This document shows positions 25,687 to 34,833 of a stretch of DNA of 43,780 bases, piece by piece. This DNA is from JAVBRD01 sp031548365 (GTDB lineage Bacteria; Bacillota; Clostridia; Christensenellales; UBA1750). Every line of letters starts with the position of its first letter. The first letter of the stretch is position 1. The notes below the pieces were generated by a model. It was not told the origin of the DNA and did no database searches. It worked only from the letters and a program-made list of their open reading frames with translations. Made by a program: the position numbers and the translations under genes. The DNA lies in assembly GCA_031548365.1 (NCBI GenBank), contig JAVBRD010000012.1, positions 1 to 43,780 on the forward strand, read 5' to 3'.

Positions 25687-27399
25687 TCATTGGCAATTCC
25701 TGTCTCCCTCCGCGCCTTCGCCCACGAGTTCCGAATAAGCGCGGCTACGAGCGAGGAGCTCGGCGTGGGTGCCGATGTCGTCGACGCGCCCGTCCTTGAG
25801 GACGACGATCTGATCGGCGTTTCTGATGGTGCTCAGGCGATGGGCGATGGCGAGGATGGTGCGGCCGGATAGCGCGTCTGCCATCTCGGCGACTACGCGG
25901 CGTTCCGCTCCGCCGTCAAGCGCGGAGGTGGGCTCGTCGAGGATGATGATGGAGGGCTGAAAGAAGAACACGCGTGCGAATGCAAGCCGCTGTTTCTCCC
26001 CGCCCGACAGCTTGACGCCGTGCTCGCCGACCTCGGTGTCAAGTCCGTGCGGAAGAGTAGCCATGAACGCGGAAAGTCCGGCCTTGTTCAGCGCGGCAAG
26101 CAAGTCGGTGTCGGATGCGGACGTATCAAAGCAGATGTTTTCGCGCAGTGTCCCGTCAAAAACGGGCGTGTCTTGGGATATGTAGGCGATATGGCGGTAG
26201 TAACTGTCGAGGCTCACGCTCGCAAGGTCTGTGCCGTCGACGAGCACGCGCCCCGAATCCGGCTTGATGAGGGCCAGCGCGAGTTTTGCGATGGTCGACT
26301 TACCCGCGCCGCTCTGCCCAACGAGAGCGGTCGTTTCCCCTGATGGGATATCGAGCGATAGGTTCGAGAGGATGGTTTTAGCGCCATAGGAGAAGGACAC
26401 GTTCTCAAGGCGAATCGCGCCGGTCGTAATGGCGAGCGGCTCCCCGCCCGTCATGCCGGGGTCGTCCGGCGCTCCGAGCAGCGCGCCCAAACGATCCCAC
26501 GCGACGCGGTCAAGCTTGTAGTCGACGAAGATGACGTTGTAGATGGCGATCGGTTCATACACACGGTCGACAAGCGTCAACAGCGCGAGCAGCACGCCGA
26601 CGGTCATCTCGCCGCGCGCGATCAGCCCGATACCCACCGCGAGCAGCGCAAGCTTGATTGCCCAGACGATGAGCGCGAAGGAGACGAAAAACAGCTCGTG
26701 CACCAGTTTGATGCGCGTGTGGTCGCGCGCGATGTCGTTTCCGGCGGCCTCAACTTTGCAGATTTCACTTTGAAAACGGCGGTTGATGCGGAACACGGTC
26801 ATCTCCATAAATGCCCGCACGTAGGACTTCGTGAGCCACTCCTCGCTGATGAGCGCACGCTCCTTGATGTCATACAGATGCTTTAGAAGCAACCGCGTGA
26901 TCACGAAAACCAGAACATACCCGCACAGTGCGGCGAGCATGATGGTGGGGTTGTACGCGCCGATAAAGACGATGGAGAGGACCGCTTCCGGAAAAAGGTG
27001 CGCCGCGATGCGCAGCCAAAAGCGGAAGAGGATGTCGCGGCCCGCGGAAGCGCCGTTTTCCACGAGTTGAACGAGGCGTCCCGTGCCGAAATTCTGGTAC
27101 GACGTGTAGTCCACGCGGGCGATTTTCTCAAGCGCCGATTGCTTAAGCCGCTGGTAGAACCCGTGGTAGAGCCGGTTGTGCGGGAACTCTTCAGCGTAGC
27201 TCAAAACGAGGCACGCGCACGTGAACGCGCCATACAACGCAAGCGCGGGCGCGAGAGTGGTGAGCGAGGGATTGCTTGTGATGCCGTCGACCAATCTTTG
27301 CAAAAAAACGATCGACAGCGAGGCGGTGACGGCGCAAGCGACGCCGCTGCCGATGTAGAGCGCGATCATACCGCGAAATTTCCTGACGATACCCAGCAC
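25687..27399 (-). CDS. ABC exporter, fused permease and ATPase
   Basis: 570 residues: six-helix transmembrane domain (about 1-310) and one ATPase domain (about 335-570) with Walker A GQSGAGKST, Q-loop ISQDTPVF, signature LSGGEKQR, Walker B IIILDEPTSAL and the H-loop AHRLST. A half-transporter working as a dimer, MsbA/LmrA-like; substrate unknown. The start is GTG at 27399 with AGGAGG seven nt upstream. The frame is open for 42 more codons through the structured leader, where GGAGG sits two nt before an ATG at 27525; I regard that as leader. No second half-transporter is adjacent, so a homodimer is likely. Confidence 0.88.
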   Translation of the reverse strand: MLGIVRKFRGMIALYIGSGVACAVTASLSIVFLQRLVDGITSNPSLTTLAPALALYGAFTCACLVLSYAEEFPHNRLYHGFYQRLKQSALEKIARVDYTSYQNFGTGRLVQLVENGASAGRDILFRFWLRIAAHLFPEAVLSIVFIGAYNPTIMLAALCGYVLVFVITRLLLKHLYDIKERALISEEWLTKSYVRAFMEMTVFRINRRFQSEICKVEAAGNDIARDHTRIKLVHELFFVSFALIVWAIKLALLAVGIGLIARGEMTVGVLLALLTLVDRVYEPIAIYNVIFVDYKLDRVAWDRLGALLGAPDDPGMTGGEPLAITTGAIRLENVSFSYGAKTILSNLSLDIPSGETTALVGQSGAGKSTIAKLALALIKPDSGRVLVDGTDLASVSLDSYYRHIAYISQDTPVFDGTLRENICFDTSASDTDLLAALNKAGLSAFMATLPHGLDTEVGEHGVKLSGGEKQRLAFARVFFFQPSIIILDEPTSALDGGAERRVVAEMADALSGRTILAIAHRLSTIRNADQIVVLKDGRVDDIGTHAELLARSRAYSELVGEGAEGDRNCQ

Positions 27400-27435
27400 G
27401 ATGATTCCTCCTGTTTTTTTGGTTTCATCATACGC

Positions 27436-27518
27436 AAAAGGCCGCGCGTGCAACGCGCGGCCTCCTAACCGGACACACCCCAAAACGCCCACAGCATGCG
27501 CAGCGGGGGTGTGTCCGG
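27436..27518 (-). promoter_or_regulatory. Two-hairpin leader of the ABC exporter (possible attenuator)
   Basis: On the minus strand a 13-bp stem (27506-27518 with 27469-27481) is followed by a 10-bp GC-rich stem (27440-27462, loop 3 nt) and then TTTTGCG, like an intrinsic terminator, 37 nt before the GTG start. An in-frame reading frame MKAGHTPAAHAVG runs through both. This fits transcription attenuation; an upstream gene that it could terminate is not present on this strand. Confidence 0.5.
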
Positions 27519-27583
27519 CTTTCATGACCTCCGCGACGCCGCCAGACGTTTGCGTGCGGAGAAATTAGGTGTTGTCACGTTTC

Positions 27584-27595
27584 GATGATATCATC
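27584..27595. promoter_or_regulatory. 12-bp palindrome in divergent intergenic region
   Basis: GATGATATCATC is a perfect palindrome between the exporter leader and the divergent gene at 27675, placed where a repressor could act on both. Confidence 0.35.
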
Positions 27596-27624
27596 ACTTG
27601 AAAAACGGCGCAAGGAGGAAATGC

Positions 27625-27720
27625 GTGTTCTTTGTTGAAAATAATACGGATATGCGGCTTCGGGAGGTGATGGTTTGTTGGATTTGCCGCGTACCGTGCG
27701 GCAGGCGCTCACGCTTGTGA
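27625..27720 (+). CDS. Possible 31-codon leader peptide
   Basis: GTG start six nt after a strong AAGGAGG (27612-27618), encoding MFFVENNTDM and ending 46 nt inside the next gene in another frame. It may couple translation to that gene. No homologue recognised; it may simply be an unused site. Confidence 0.25.
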   Translation: MFFVENNTDMRLREVMVCWICRVPCGRRSRL

Positions 27721-28754
27721 TCGTTTTTTTAGCGACGGCCGTCGCCGTCTCTTTCGTCAAGTCGCTCTTGCCCAAGAGCATGGGGGAGGGGCGCGCGGTG
27801 CTGCTCCCGATTTCCTCGTCGGCGCAGGTCAAACCGATGGGCGAGAACTTTGTCGCCTTCGACGGCAAGGTTTTGTCCCTCGTCACGTCATCGGGCAGCC
27901 GCCGGTGGAGCGTGCCGCTCGAAGTGCCGGGCGGGGAGCTTGTTACGGGCAGCAAGCTGATCGCGGTGGTGCACGACACGCAGCTGAGCTTGTTTGATGA
28001 TCAGGGGAGATCGCTCTATACGGGCCGCATGCAGAGTGAAATCCTGGAGCTGCGCCTCGGCGAAGGACGCGCCGCCATGCTCAGTCAAGGCGATGCGCCC
28101 GTCATTCGCGTGATTACAAGCGACGGCATGGACGTTGACGCGCAGAATTTTCCGGGCGATACCGTCATTGACTTCGGTTTCTACGACGCCGACATGCTCT
28201 GGGTCAACCGCGCGACGCTTGGCAGCGCGCAGGTGTTCACCACCATCAGCACTTATCAGCCCGCGCACCTGTCCACCGCGACGATTACCATCTCCGACGA
28301 GCTGATATATCGATCTGTTTTCAACAAAAACCACTTGATGCTGGTTGGCACGCGCAATGTTACCTACTGTGACAACACTAAAACCATCGCTCAAAAGTCC
28401 AAGACGCTTGTCTATGGCTGGCAAGCCGTCGCAAGCGCGCTGAACAAGGACGTGCCATACGCCGTGCTCGCGCCAAGCGAACAGCTTGGCCGCGTGACGG
28501 GTGTTGACGAACTGCGCGTGGTCGATGCGGCCACGTCCAAGACGCACCAACTCCCCGAGTCGTGCGCCACTGTTTTTGCTACGCACCGCGGTGTGACCGC
28601 GGTCGCGCGCGATGCCGCGTACGTCCTCCCCCACGGCGAAGAAAAGTTCAAACCTTTCAGGCTACGCGTGCCCGTAGAGCATGTGCGCTGTGTGACCAAT
28701 GAAGGCTGCGCGCTCATCGAATCCGGTGGGGCGCTCTACGCACTGACGCTGTAG
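27675..28754 (+). CDS. Membrane-anchored beta-propeller-like protein, unknown function
   Basis: 359 residues: an N-terminal signal-anchor (ALTLVIVFLATAVAVSFV, about 11-28) and an extracytoplasmic domain made of short repeating strands (for example VAFDGKVLSLVTSSG, LFDDQGRSLYTG), suggesting a propeller like PQQ/DUF5711-type clostridial proteins. No enzyme motif. TTG start at 27675 (or 27678) following GGGAGGTGA; no in-frame ATG is suitable. Divergent from the ABC exporter. The 174 nt after it hold a small GGCGGA/TCCGCC hairpin and nothing else clear. Confidence 0.7.
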   Translation: MLDLPRTVRQALTLVIVFLATAVAVSFVKSLLPKSMGEGRAVLLPISSSAQVKPMGENFVAFDGKVLSLVTSSGSRRWSVPLEVPGGELVTGSKLIAVVHDTQLSLFDDQGRSLYTGRMQSEILELRLGEGRAAMLSQGDAPVIRVITSDGMDVDAQNFPGDTVIDFGFYDADMLWVNRATLGSAQVFTTISTYQPAHLSTATITISDELIYRSVFNKNHLMLVGTRNVTYCDNTKTIAQKSKTLVYGWQAVASALNKDVPYAVLAPSEQLGRVTGVDELRVVDAATSKTHQLPESCATVFATHRGVTAVARDAAYVLPHGEEKFKPFRLRVPVEHVRCVTNEGCALIESGGALYALTL

Positions 28755-28928
28755 AATCGCGAGAATGAGCGGACGGTCTTTAAGTGGCCGCATTATCAAG
28801 GAAACGGACAACCTATGCGGCGGAATGTCCATCCGCCAATGTATTGCGCAGATTCACGGGTTCTCTGAGCCTGCGAAGCAGGAGCGGGCCGTACATCCGC
28901 ATTATCCGCCACGTCAGGAGGTCGTAAC

Positions 28929-31262
28929 ATGGAAAGGCTTTGCCTCTGGTACAAACAGCCCGCAAGGCAGTGGGTCGAGGCGCTTCCGCTTGGAAATGGG
29001 AGGTTGGGCGCGATGGTTCACGGCGGTGTCGCCGAGGACCGGTTCGATCTCAACGAAGACACACTCTGGTCGGGATATCCGGGAGAGCACAACATCAAGG
29101 ATGCCGCGGATCATATGCCCGCGGCGATCGCGTTTGCACTGAAGGGCGAGTACGTGCAGGCGCAGCGCGTCATCGAGGACCACATGCTTGGGCGATATTC
29201 CGAATCGTACTTGCCCGCGGGGACGCTTTCGCTTCGGTTCGACGGGCTGGATGCGCGGGAGTATGCGCGTCAGCTGGACATCGGAAAAGGCGTCTCGACC
29301 GTGAGCTTTGTGTCGGGCGGCGTAAGGCACACGCGCGAGAGCTTCATCTCAGCGCCCGACGAAGCGCTCGTGATCCGGTTGACGGCTGACCAAAAGTCCG
29401 CGATCACGTTTGAGGCGCGCCTGAGTTCGCCCATTCGGTACGCGGTACGCGCGGAGGGAGGCGACCTTCTGCTCGAAGGGCTCGCGCCATCGCGCGTGGA
29501 ACCGAGTTACAAGAAATGCGATCATCCGGTTGTGTACGCGGATGATGACGAAAAAAAGGGTATGCGCTACGCGGTGCGCGTGCGCGCGATCGCGAAAGGC
29601 GGGCGTGTGAGCGCCGAAAGCGACGTTCTGAGCGTGTGCGGCGCGGACGAGGTCACGCTCGTCGTGTGCGTGCGAACGAGCTTTAACGGCTTTGATAAAC
29701 AGCCGTACACGCACGGGAAGCCATGTTTTGAGTCGTGTCTCGCGGATGTGGAACGCGTCTCGACGATTGCATATGAGCGGCTGTTCGAGCGGCATGTTGC
29801 CGACGTGTCCGCGCTCATGGGACGTGTGACGCTCCGTCTCGGCCCTGCGCAGCAAACGGAGATGGACACGGGTGAGCGGCTCGCGCGTTTTTTCCATGAT
29901 CCCACGGACAATGAGCTTTGTGCGCTTTTTTTCCAGTATGGGCGGTACCTCCTGATCTCATCCTCAAGGCCGGGCACGCAGCCCGCGAACCTGCAGGGCA
30001 TCTGGAACGCCGATCTGCCCCCCGCGTGGAGCTCGAATTACACCATCAATATCAACACGCAGATGAACTATTGGCCCGCGGAAAGCTGCAACCTCTCCGA
30101 AATGCACGAGCCGCTTTTTGGCCTCATTGAGGACCTCGCGGTCAACGGCGAAAAGACCGCGCGCTCTCACCACGGTGCCGGCGGGTTCGTCGCGCACCAC
30201 AACACGGACCTCTGGCGCATGTCGCATCCCGTGGGCGAAGGCAGGCGCGGATGCGCGAAGCACGCTTTTTGGCCGCTCTCGGTGGGCTGGCTTTGCCGCC
30301 ACCTGTATGAACACTATGAGTACACGCTCGACCATGGTTTTCTGGAAACCCGCGCTTACCCGCTCATGAAAAAGGCCGCGTGTTATTTCCTAGATACAAT
30401 GATCTTGGATGAAAATGGTTTCCTGTGCGTCACGCCGTCGACTTCGCCTGAGAACACGTTCCTCTGCGGGGAAGAGCACATCGGTGTAGCCAAGACGACG
30501 GCGATGAGCATGACCATCGTGCGCGAGCTTTTTTCCAATTTGATTAGCGCTTCACGCGCGCTCGGAATTGACGCGGATTATGCAGCGATGCTTGAGGATA
30601 AGCTCACGCGGTTATACCCGTTGCAAATCGGTTCGCGCGGCCAGTTACTTGAGTGGAGCGAGGAACTCCCCGAGTCCGAGCCGCACCACCGGCACATTTC
30701 CCACCTTTACGCTCTGCACCCCGCGCGTTTCATCACGCCATGGGACACACCCGACTTGGCCGCTGCGGCGCGCAAGACCCACGAGTTGCGTGGGGACGCG
30801 GCGACCGGTTGGAGTCTCGCGTGGAAAGTCAACCAGTGGGCGCGCTTGTTGGACGGAGATCGCGCGTTCTCGCTGCTGCGCATGCAGCTGCGGTTTGTGG
30901 ATGACAACTCGGGCGCGGGCATGATGTCGGGCGGAGGGACATACCTCAATTTATTCGACGCGCACCCGCCTTTCCAGATTGACGGTAACTTCGGCTCGAC
31001 AGCGGGCATTGCCGAAATGCTTCTCCAGTGCGCGGAGGATTGTGTTCTGCTCCTTCCCGCGCTGCCATCCGCGTGGCCTGAGGGCGAGGCGCTCGGGCTG
31101 CGCGCCAAGGGAACGCTCACCGTGGACATCCGCTGGGCAAATGGGCGGCTTGCGCATGCCCGCATTCGCGCAGACAAGGACGTGCGCTTTGCGCTTTCCT
31201 ACTGCGGGAAAGTGGAGCGCGTAGCCCTTGTTGCCGGAGAGGTGAAGGACATAATCGCCTGA
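28929..31262 (+). CDS. GH95 family alpha-L-fucosidase
   Basis: 777 residues, the full length of family GH95, which removes alpha-1,2-linked fucose (some members act on galactose). N-terminal beta-sandwich with ALPLGNGRLGAMVHGG and DTLWSG motifs; catalytic (alpha/alpha)6 barrel with the Asn-rich NLQGIWN and NINTQMNYWPAE motifs that activate water, the acid Glu in QLLEWSEE, HRHISHLYALHP and the DGNFGSTAGI Asp motif. No signal peptide, so it acts inside the cell on imported glycans. AGGAGG precedes the ATG. Confidence 0.93.
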   Translation: MERLCLWYKQPARQWVEALPLGNGRLGAMVHGGVAEDRFDLNEDTLWSGYPGEHNIKDAADHMPAAIAFALKGEYVQAQRVIEDHMLGRYSESYLPAGTLSLRFDGLDAREYARQLDIGKGVSTVSFVSGGVRHTRESFISAPDEALVIRLTADQKSAITFEARLSSPIRYAVRAEGGDLLLEGLAPSRVEPSYKKCDHPVVYADDDEKKGMRYAVRVRAIAKGGRVSAESDVLSVCGADEVTLVVCVRTSFNGFDKQPYTHGKPCFESCLADVERVSTIAYERLFERHVADVSALMGRVTLRLGPAQQTEMDTGERLARFFHDPTDNELCALFFQYGRYLLISSSRPGTQPANLQGIWNADLPPAWSSNYTININTQMNYWPAESCNLSEMHEPLFGLIEDLAVNGEKTARSHHGAGGFVAHHNTDLWRMSHPVGEGRRGCAKHAFWPLSVGWLCRHLYEHYEYTLDHGFLETRAYPLMKKAACYFLDTMILDENGFLCVTPSTSPENTFLCGEEHIGVAKTTAMSMTIVRELFSNLISASRALGIDADYAAMLEDKLTRLYPLQIGSRGQLLEWSEELPESEPHHRHISHLYALHPARFITPWDTPDLAAAARKTHELRGDAATGWSLAWKVNQWARLLDGDRAFSLLRMQLRFVDDNSGAGMMSGGGTYLNLFDAHPPFQIDGNFGSTAGIAEMLLQCAEDCVLLLPALPSAWPEGEALGLRAKGTLTVDIRWANGRLAHARIRADKDVRFALSYCGKVERVALVAGEVKDIIA

Positions 31263-31432
31263 AAGCAGCGTGCTGAAAGGATGCGGGATGGTTTTCACGC
31301 CTTGTCCGGCATGACTGCGGTGATGGCTGAGAATGCTGGGGGCGACGGGGACTGCGCAGGTTGTTCAAATCACTCCCGCTGCGCCAAGCATCGGATGTGA
31401 CGCCTTTAGCCGCTCTTGCGCGCTTTCCGCTC

Positions 31433-31461
31433 TTGACATCATGCGCGCGCTGCGTTATCAT
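31433..31461 (+). promoter_or_regulatory. Promoter of the T-box operon
   Basis: A perfect -35 TTGACA (31433-31438), 17-bp spacer, TATCAT (31456-31461). The preceding 170 nt after the GH95 gene show no clear gene or terminator. Confidence 0.75.
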
Positions 31462-31467
31462 GGCAAA

Positions 31468-31720
31468 AAGCAATGCGCGGCGCAAGTAGCGCGCGGCCGA
31501 TCCTCAAGAGAGCTCCCGGTTGGTGCGAGGGGGCGGAGAAGCGCGGGCGAATACAGCCGCAAGTGCGCCCCGAAACGCGATTGCGTGGAGTAGGCGGCGA
31601 CGGGTGCGCCCGTTAAAGCGTCAAGGCTTTAATAGAGCCTCGAGGCCGCGTTGTGCGGCGAAGAGAAGTGGTACCGCGGTGTAACCGCCTTCCGAATGTA
31701 TTTCGGGAGGCGTTTTTATT
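31468..31720 (+). promoter_or_regulatory. T-box leader, probably tyrosine-specific
   Basis: tRNA-sensing leader. Stem I has the CAAGTAGCGC motif at its base, the AAGAGAGC...GGTTGGTGCGAG distal-loop signature (31506-31529) and the 3' specifier region GCGAATACAGCC. The likely specifier is TAC (31552-31554), read as Tyr after GAA. The T-box AAGTGGTACCGCGG is at 31666-31679, with TGGT to pair the tRNA acceptor end (discriminator A, as in tRNA-Tyr), and CCGCG at 31646-31650 can form the antiterminator with CGCGG. Downstream tyrS supports Tyr; an ACA (Thr) reading one nt later cannot be excluded by eye. Confidence 0.88.
31686..31717 (+). terminator. T-box terminator
   Basis: CGCCTTCCGAA / TTCGGGAGGCG, 11 bp with one G-U pair and a 5-nt loop, followed by TTTTTATT. 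Formed when tRNA-Tyr is charged. Confidence 0.85.
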
Positions 31721-31749
31721 CCCCGGGAAAAGAAAGGGAGCGTATCGGC

Positions 31750-32919
31750 ATGGAGTTCAGGTTCGCGCAGCGCATGGAGGGCATCACGGGAAACGCCATC
31801 CGCGAAATATTTGCGCTGCTTCGCCGCCCGGAGATCATCTCGCTGGCGGGCGGCAACCCTGCGCCTTCGTCTTTTCCGAGCGAAACCATCGCTCGTCTAA
31901 CGGCGGAACTTTTGGAAAAAGACGGCAAGACGATTCTGCAGTACGGCGGGACGTCGGGCTATGAACCGCTGATTGAGTCAGCGGTCGGGCACGTGCGCGA
32001 CGTGGGCGTGGTGTGTTCGCAGGAGAATGTCATGGTTGTTTCGGGCGGACAGCAGGCGATTGACCTTGTGTGCAAATCGCTGATCGACCCGGGCGATGTG
32101 GTCTTGTTTGAAAAGCCGACGTATCTTGCGGCTCTGCATATCTTGAAGACGTATCAGGGTGTCGCGGTCGCGGTGGAAACCGACGAGAACGGCATCAACG
32201 TGATTGATCTTGAGGCCAAGATCAGGCGGTTCAATCCTAAGTTTCTCTATCTTGTGCCCACATTCCAGAACCCGACCGGGCGCACGATGTCGCTTGAGCG
32301 GCGCAAGCAGGTCGGCGCGGTGACGGCCCGTTACGGTCTGCCCGTCCTCGAAGATGACCCGTACCGCGAGCTGCGCTACCGAGGTGAGGCGCTGCCCGCC
32401 ATCAAATCCTTCGATCAGATGGGCAACGTCATCTACATTTGCTCTTTCTCCAAAGTCATCAGCCCGGGATTGCGCGTGGGTGTGGTGGTTGCGGATCCGG
32501 CGATTCTGCGCAAAATGATCATTGGCAAGCAGGCGACAGACGTCCACACAAACAACCTCGCGCAGGCGCTCGTGGACGCGTTCATCCGCCAGAACCTCCT
32601 AAAGCCGCACATCGCGTCGATCTTGCCGACGTACCGCGAGCAGCTAAAGACAATGATGGACGGGTTTTCCCATTTCCCTGACTGGGTGAGGCACACCAAT
32701 CCCGAGGGCGGGTTGTTCGTGTGGTGCACACTGCCGGATGGCTTCGACTGCGACGCGCTGCTCAAGAAAGCAGTGGAGAGGAACGTGGCGTTCGTTCCCG
32801 GCGCGTCGTTCCACCCCGACGGAGGTAAAAACACGCTTCGCCTCAATTTCAGCATGAATCCGCCGGAGCGCATCGCCCGAGGCATGGAAACCCTTGGGAA
32901 AGTCCTGCGCGAGGCGTAA
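31750..32919 (+). CDS. PLP-dependent aminotransferase (2-aminoadipate/aromatic type)
   Basis: 389 residues, fold type I aminotransferase of the MocR/LysN-like subgroup without the DNA-binding domain. Landmarks: ISLAGGNPAPSSFP, LQYGGTSGYEPL, LVPTFQNPTGRT, EDDPYRELRY and SFSKVISPGLRVG with the PLP Lys. The ATG at 31750 has AAAGGGAG nine nt before it and follows the T-box terminator; the open frame upstream runs through the leader and is not coding. Control by a Tyr T-box with tyrS suggests an aromatic amino acid transaminase, by inference. Confidence 0.88.
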   Translation: MEFRFAQRMEGITGNAIREIFALLRRPEIISLAGGNPAPSSFPSETIARLTAELLEKDGKTILQYGGTSGYEPLIESAVGHVRDVGVVCSQENVMVVSGGQQAIDLVCKSLIDPGDVVLFEKPTYLAALHILKTYQGVAVAVETDENGINVIDLEAKIRRFNPKFLYLVPTFQNPTGRTMSLERRKQVGAVTARYGLPVLEDDPYRELRYRGEALPAIKSFDQMGNVIYICSFSKVISPGLRVGVVVADPAILRKMIIGKQATDVHTNNLAQALVDAFIRQNLLKPHIASILPTYREQLKTMMDGFSHFPDWVRHTNPEGGLFVWCTLPDGFDCDALLKKAVERNVAFVPGASFHPDGGKNTLRLNFSMNPPERIARGMETLGKVLREA

Positions 32920-32960
32920 CTGCGGCCAACAACAAACACATCAATTAAGGACGTGGAGAC

Positions 32961-34178
32961 ATGCACATTTTGGATACGCTCAAAGAGCGCGGTTTCATCG
33001 CCCAGATCACGTTTGAGGACGACCTTTACAAACTGTTTGAGCGTGAGCAAGTCACTTTTTACACCGGATTTGACCCGACCGCCGAGAGTCTGACTGCGGG
33101 GCATTTCATTCCGCTCATGGCGCACATGCATCTTCAAAGGGCGGGTCACCGCCCCATTGTGCTGGTGGGCGGGGGAACGGGCATGATCGGCGATCCGTCG
33201 GACCGCACGGAGATGCGCAAGTTTTTGGACGAGGAACAGCTCGCTCGGAATTTGGCGGGCATCCGAAAACAACTCGGGCGCTTCCTCGACTTCACAGAGG
33301 ACAGAGCGCTTATGGTCAACAACGCGGATTGGCTGCTCAAACTGAACTATGTCGAGTTCCTGCGGGAGGTTGGCGTTCATTTTTCAGTCAACCGCATGCT
33401 CTCTGCGGACTGCTATAAATCACGCTATGAAAAAGGCCTGACGTTCCTTGAATTCAATTACATGCTCATGCAGTCGTACGATTTCCTTGAGCTTAACCGC
33501 CGTTTCGGCTGCAAGCTCCAGTACGGTGGGGACGACCAGTGGTCCAACATACTCGCGGGCGCGGATCTCATCCGCAGGAAGGAACAGCGGGAAGCGTTCG
33601 CCATGACCGCGCCTCTTTTGACGACGACGGACGGCGTGAAGATGGGAAAATCCGCCGCAGGCGCGCTCTGGTTAGATGAGAACCGCACCAGTCCCTACGA
33701 TTTCTTCCAGTATTGGCGCAACATCGACGACACGGGCGTGCGTAACGCGCTTTTGCGTCTGACGTTTGTGCCCATGGATGAAATCAAGGCTCTACTCGGT
33801 TCGGGCGTCAACATCAATGACGCGAAGAAACGCCTCGCGCTGGAGGTGACAACACTCGTCCATGGCGAAGAGGCCGCTCGGGAGGCCGCTCGCATGGCTG
33901 AATCGCTGTTTGGCGGGGGGGACGGCTCGGAAGCGCCTGTCACGCGCATCCCTCGCGATGAGCTGGGAAGCGATCTGCGCATCGCACGCCTGATGGCTCT
34001 TTGCGGGCTGACCAAGTCCATCGGGGAAGCGCGCCGCGCCATCGAGCAGGGCGGCGTGCAGGCCGGGGGAAAGACCGTGACGTCTGCGGACGAATCCGCC
34101 GAACTCACCGCGCTCGAAGGTGAAGGGCTCCTGATCAGAAAGGGCAAAAAGAGTTACCACCGCGTGGTCGCGGGATAA
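32961..34178 (+). CDS. tyrS: Tyrosyl-tRNA synthetase
   Basis: Charges tRNA-Tyr. 405 residues. Class I landmarks: YTGFDPTAESLTAGHF (the HIGH equivalent), GGGTGMIGDPSDRTEMR, QYGGDDQWSN for tyrosine binding, and KMGKS (KMSKS equivalent). C-terminal S4 RNA-binding domain with SIGEARRAIEQGGVQAGG (about 345-362). 41 nt after the aminotransferase and under the same T-box. Confidence 0.96.
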   Translation: MHILDTLKERGFIAQITFEDDLYKLFEREQVTFYTGFDPTAESLTAGHFIPLMAHMHLQRAGHRPIVLVGGGTGMIGDPSDRTEMRKFLDEEQLARNLAGIRKQLGRFLDFTEDRALMVNNADWLLKLNYVEFLREVGVHFSVNRMLSADCYKSRYEKGLTFLEFNYMLMQSYDFLELNRRFGCKLQYGGDDQWSNILAGADLIRRKEQREAFAMTAPLLTTTDGVKMGKSAAGALWLDENRTSPYDFFQYWRNIDDTGVRNALLRLTFVPMDEIKALLGSGVNINDAKKRLALEVTTLVHGEEAAREAARMAESLFGGGDGSEAPVTRIPRDELGSDLRIARLMALCGLTKSIGEARRAIEQGGVQAGGKTVTSADESAELTALEGEGLLIRKGKKSYHRVVAG

Positions 34179-34181
34179 GGC

Positions 34182-34820
34182 GTGCAGCCGTACATCACGC
34201 TCACCTCGCGGGGCGAAGCGGAGATCATCGTCAATAAATCGCGCTTTGTGGGCGTCGCCTCCCCGGTTTTAACCGAGGAGGAGGCGCTCGCTTTGCTTTC
34301 TGAGATCCGCGGCGCGCGTAAAGATGCCTCGCACAACGTGTACGCGTACATCGTGGGACAAAATTCCGGCATCATGCGCTACAGCGACGACGGCGAACCG
34401 CAGGGCACCGCGGGCGTCCCCGTGCTTGAGGTGTTCAAGCAAAGAAAGATCGTGAATGCGGCGGTGGTGGTTACGCGCTGGTTCGGAGGCGTTCTACTCG
34501 GCGCGGGTGGTCTTGTGCGCGCGTACTCGGCTGCGTGCGCGGCGGCGGTAGAGGCGGCGGGCGTGACCCAGATGCATCCAAGCGCGTCATTGCTCGTCTC
34601 GGTCGACTACGCGCTGCTTGGGCGGCTTGAGCGCGCGCTGTCGTCCGCTCCGTGCGTTGTGCAGGACAAGGCGTTCGCGGCGGACATCACGCTCACGCTT
34701 CTGACAAAGTACGCGGACACCGAGGAGGTCGTTCGGATCATCACGACATCCACGGATGGGCGCGCGCAGGCGCTTGTGTCGGACGACATCGTTTACAGGC
34801 CGTGGCCTGAAGTCAAATAA
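34182..34820 (+). CDS. YigZ/IMPACT family protein
   Basis: 212 residues. N-terminal IMPACT domain with KSRFVGVAS, DASHNVYAYIVG, the signature YSDDGEPQGTAGVPVLEV and VVVTRWFGGVLLGAGGLVRAY; C-terminal DUF1949-like ferredoxin fold. Thought to regulate translation factors or ribosome-related steps, but the bacterial role is not settled. GTG start, three nt after tyrS. Confidence 0.9.
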   Translation: MQPYITLTSRGEAEIIVNKSRFVGVASPVLTEEEALALLSEIRGARKDASHNVYAYIVGQNSGIMRYSDDGEPQGTAGVPVLEVFKQRKIVNAAVVVTRWFGGVLLGAGGLVRAYSAACAAAVEAAGVTQMHPSASLLVSVDYALLGRLERALSSAPCVVQDKAFAADITLTLLTKYADTEEVVRIITTSTDGRAQALVSDDIVYRPWPEVK

Positions 34821-34833
34821 GGGGGCGAATGGC

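Noticed and set aside
31651..31749. N-terminal extension of the aminotransferase through the T-box terminator
   Set aside because: The frame is open but lies in the leader; the conserved protein start and ribosome binding site are at 31750.
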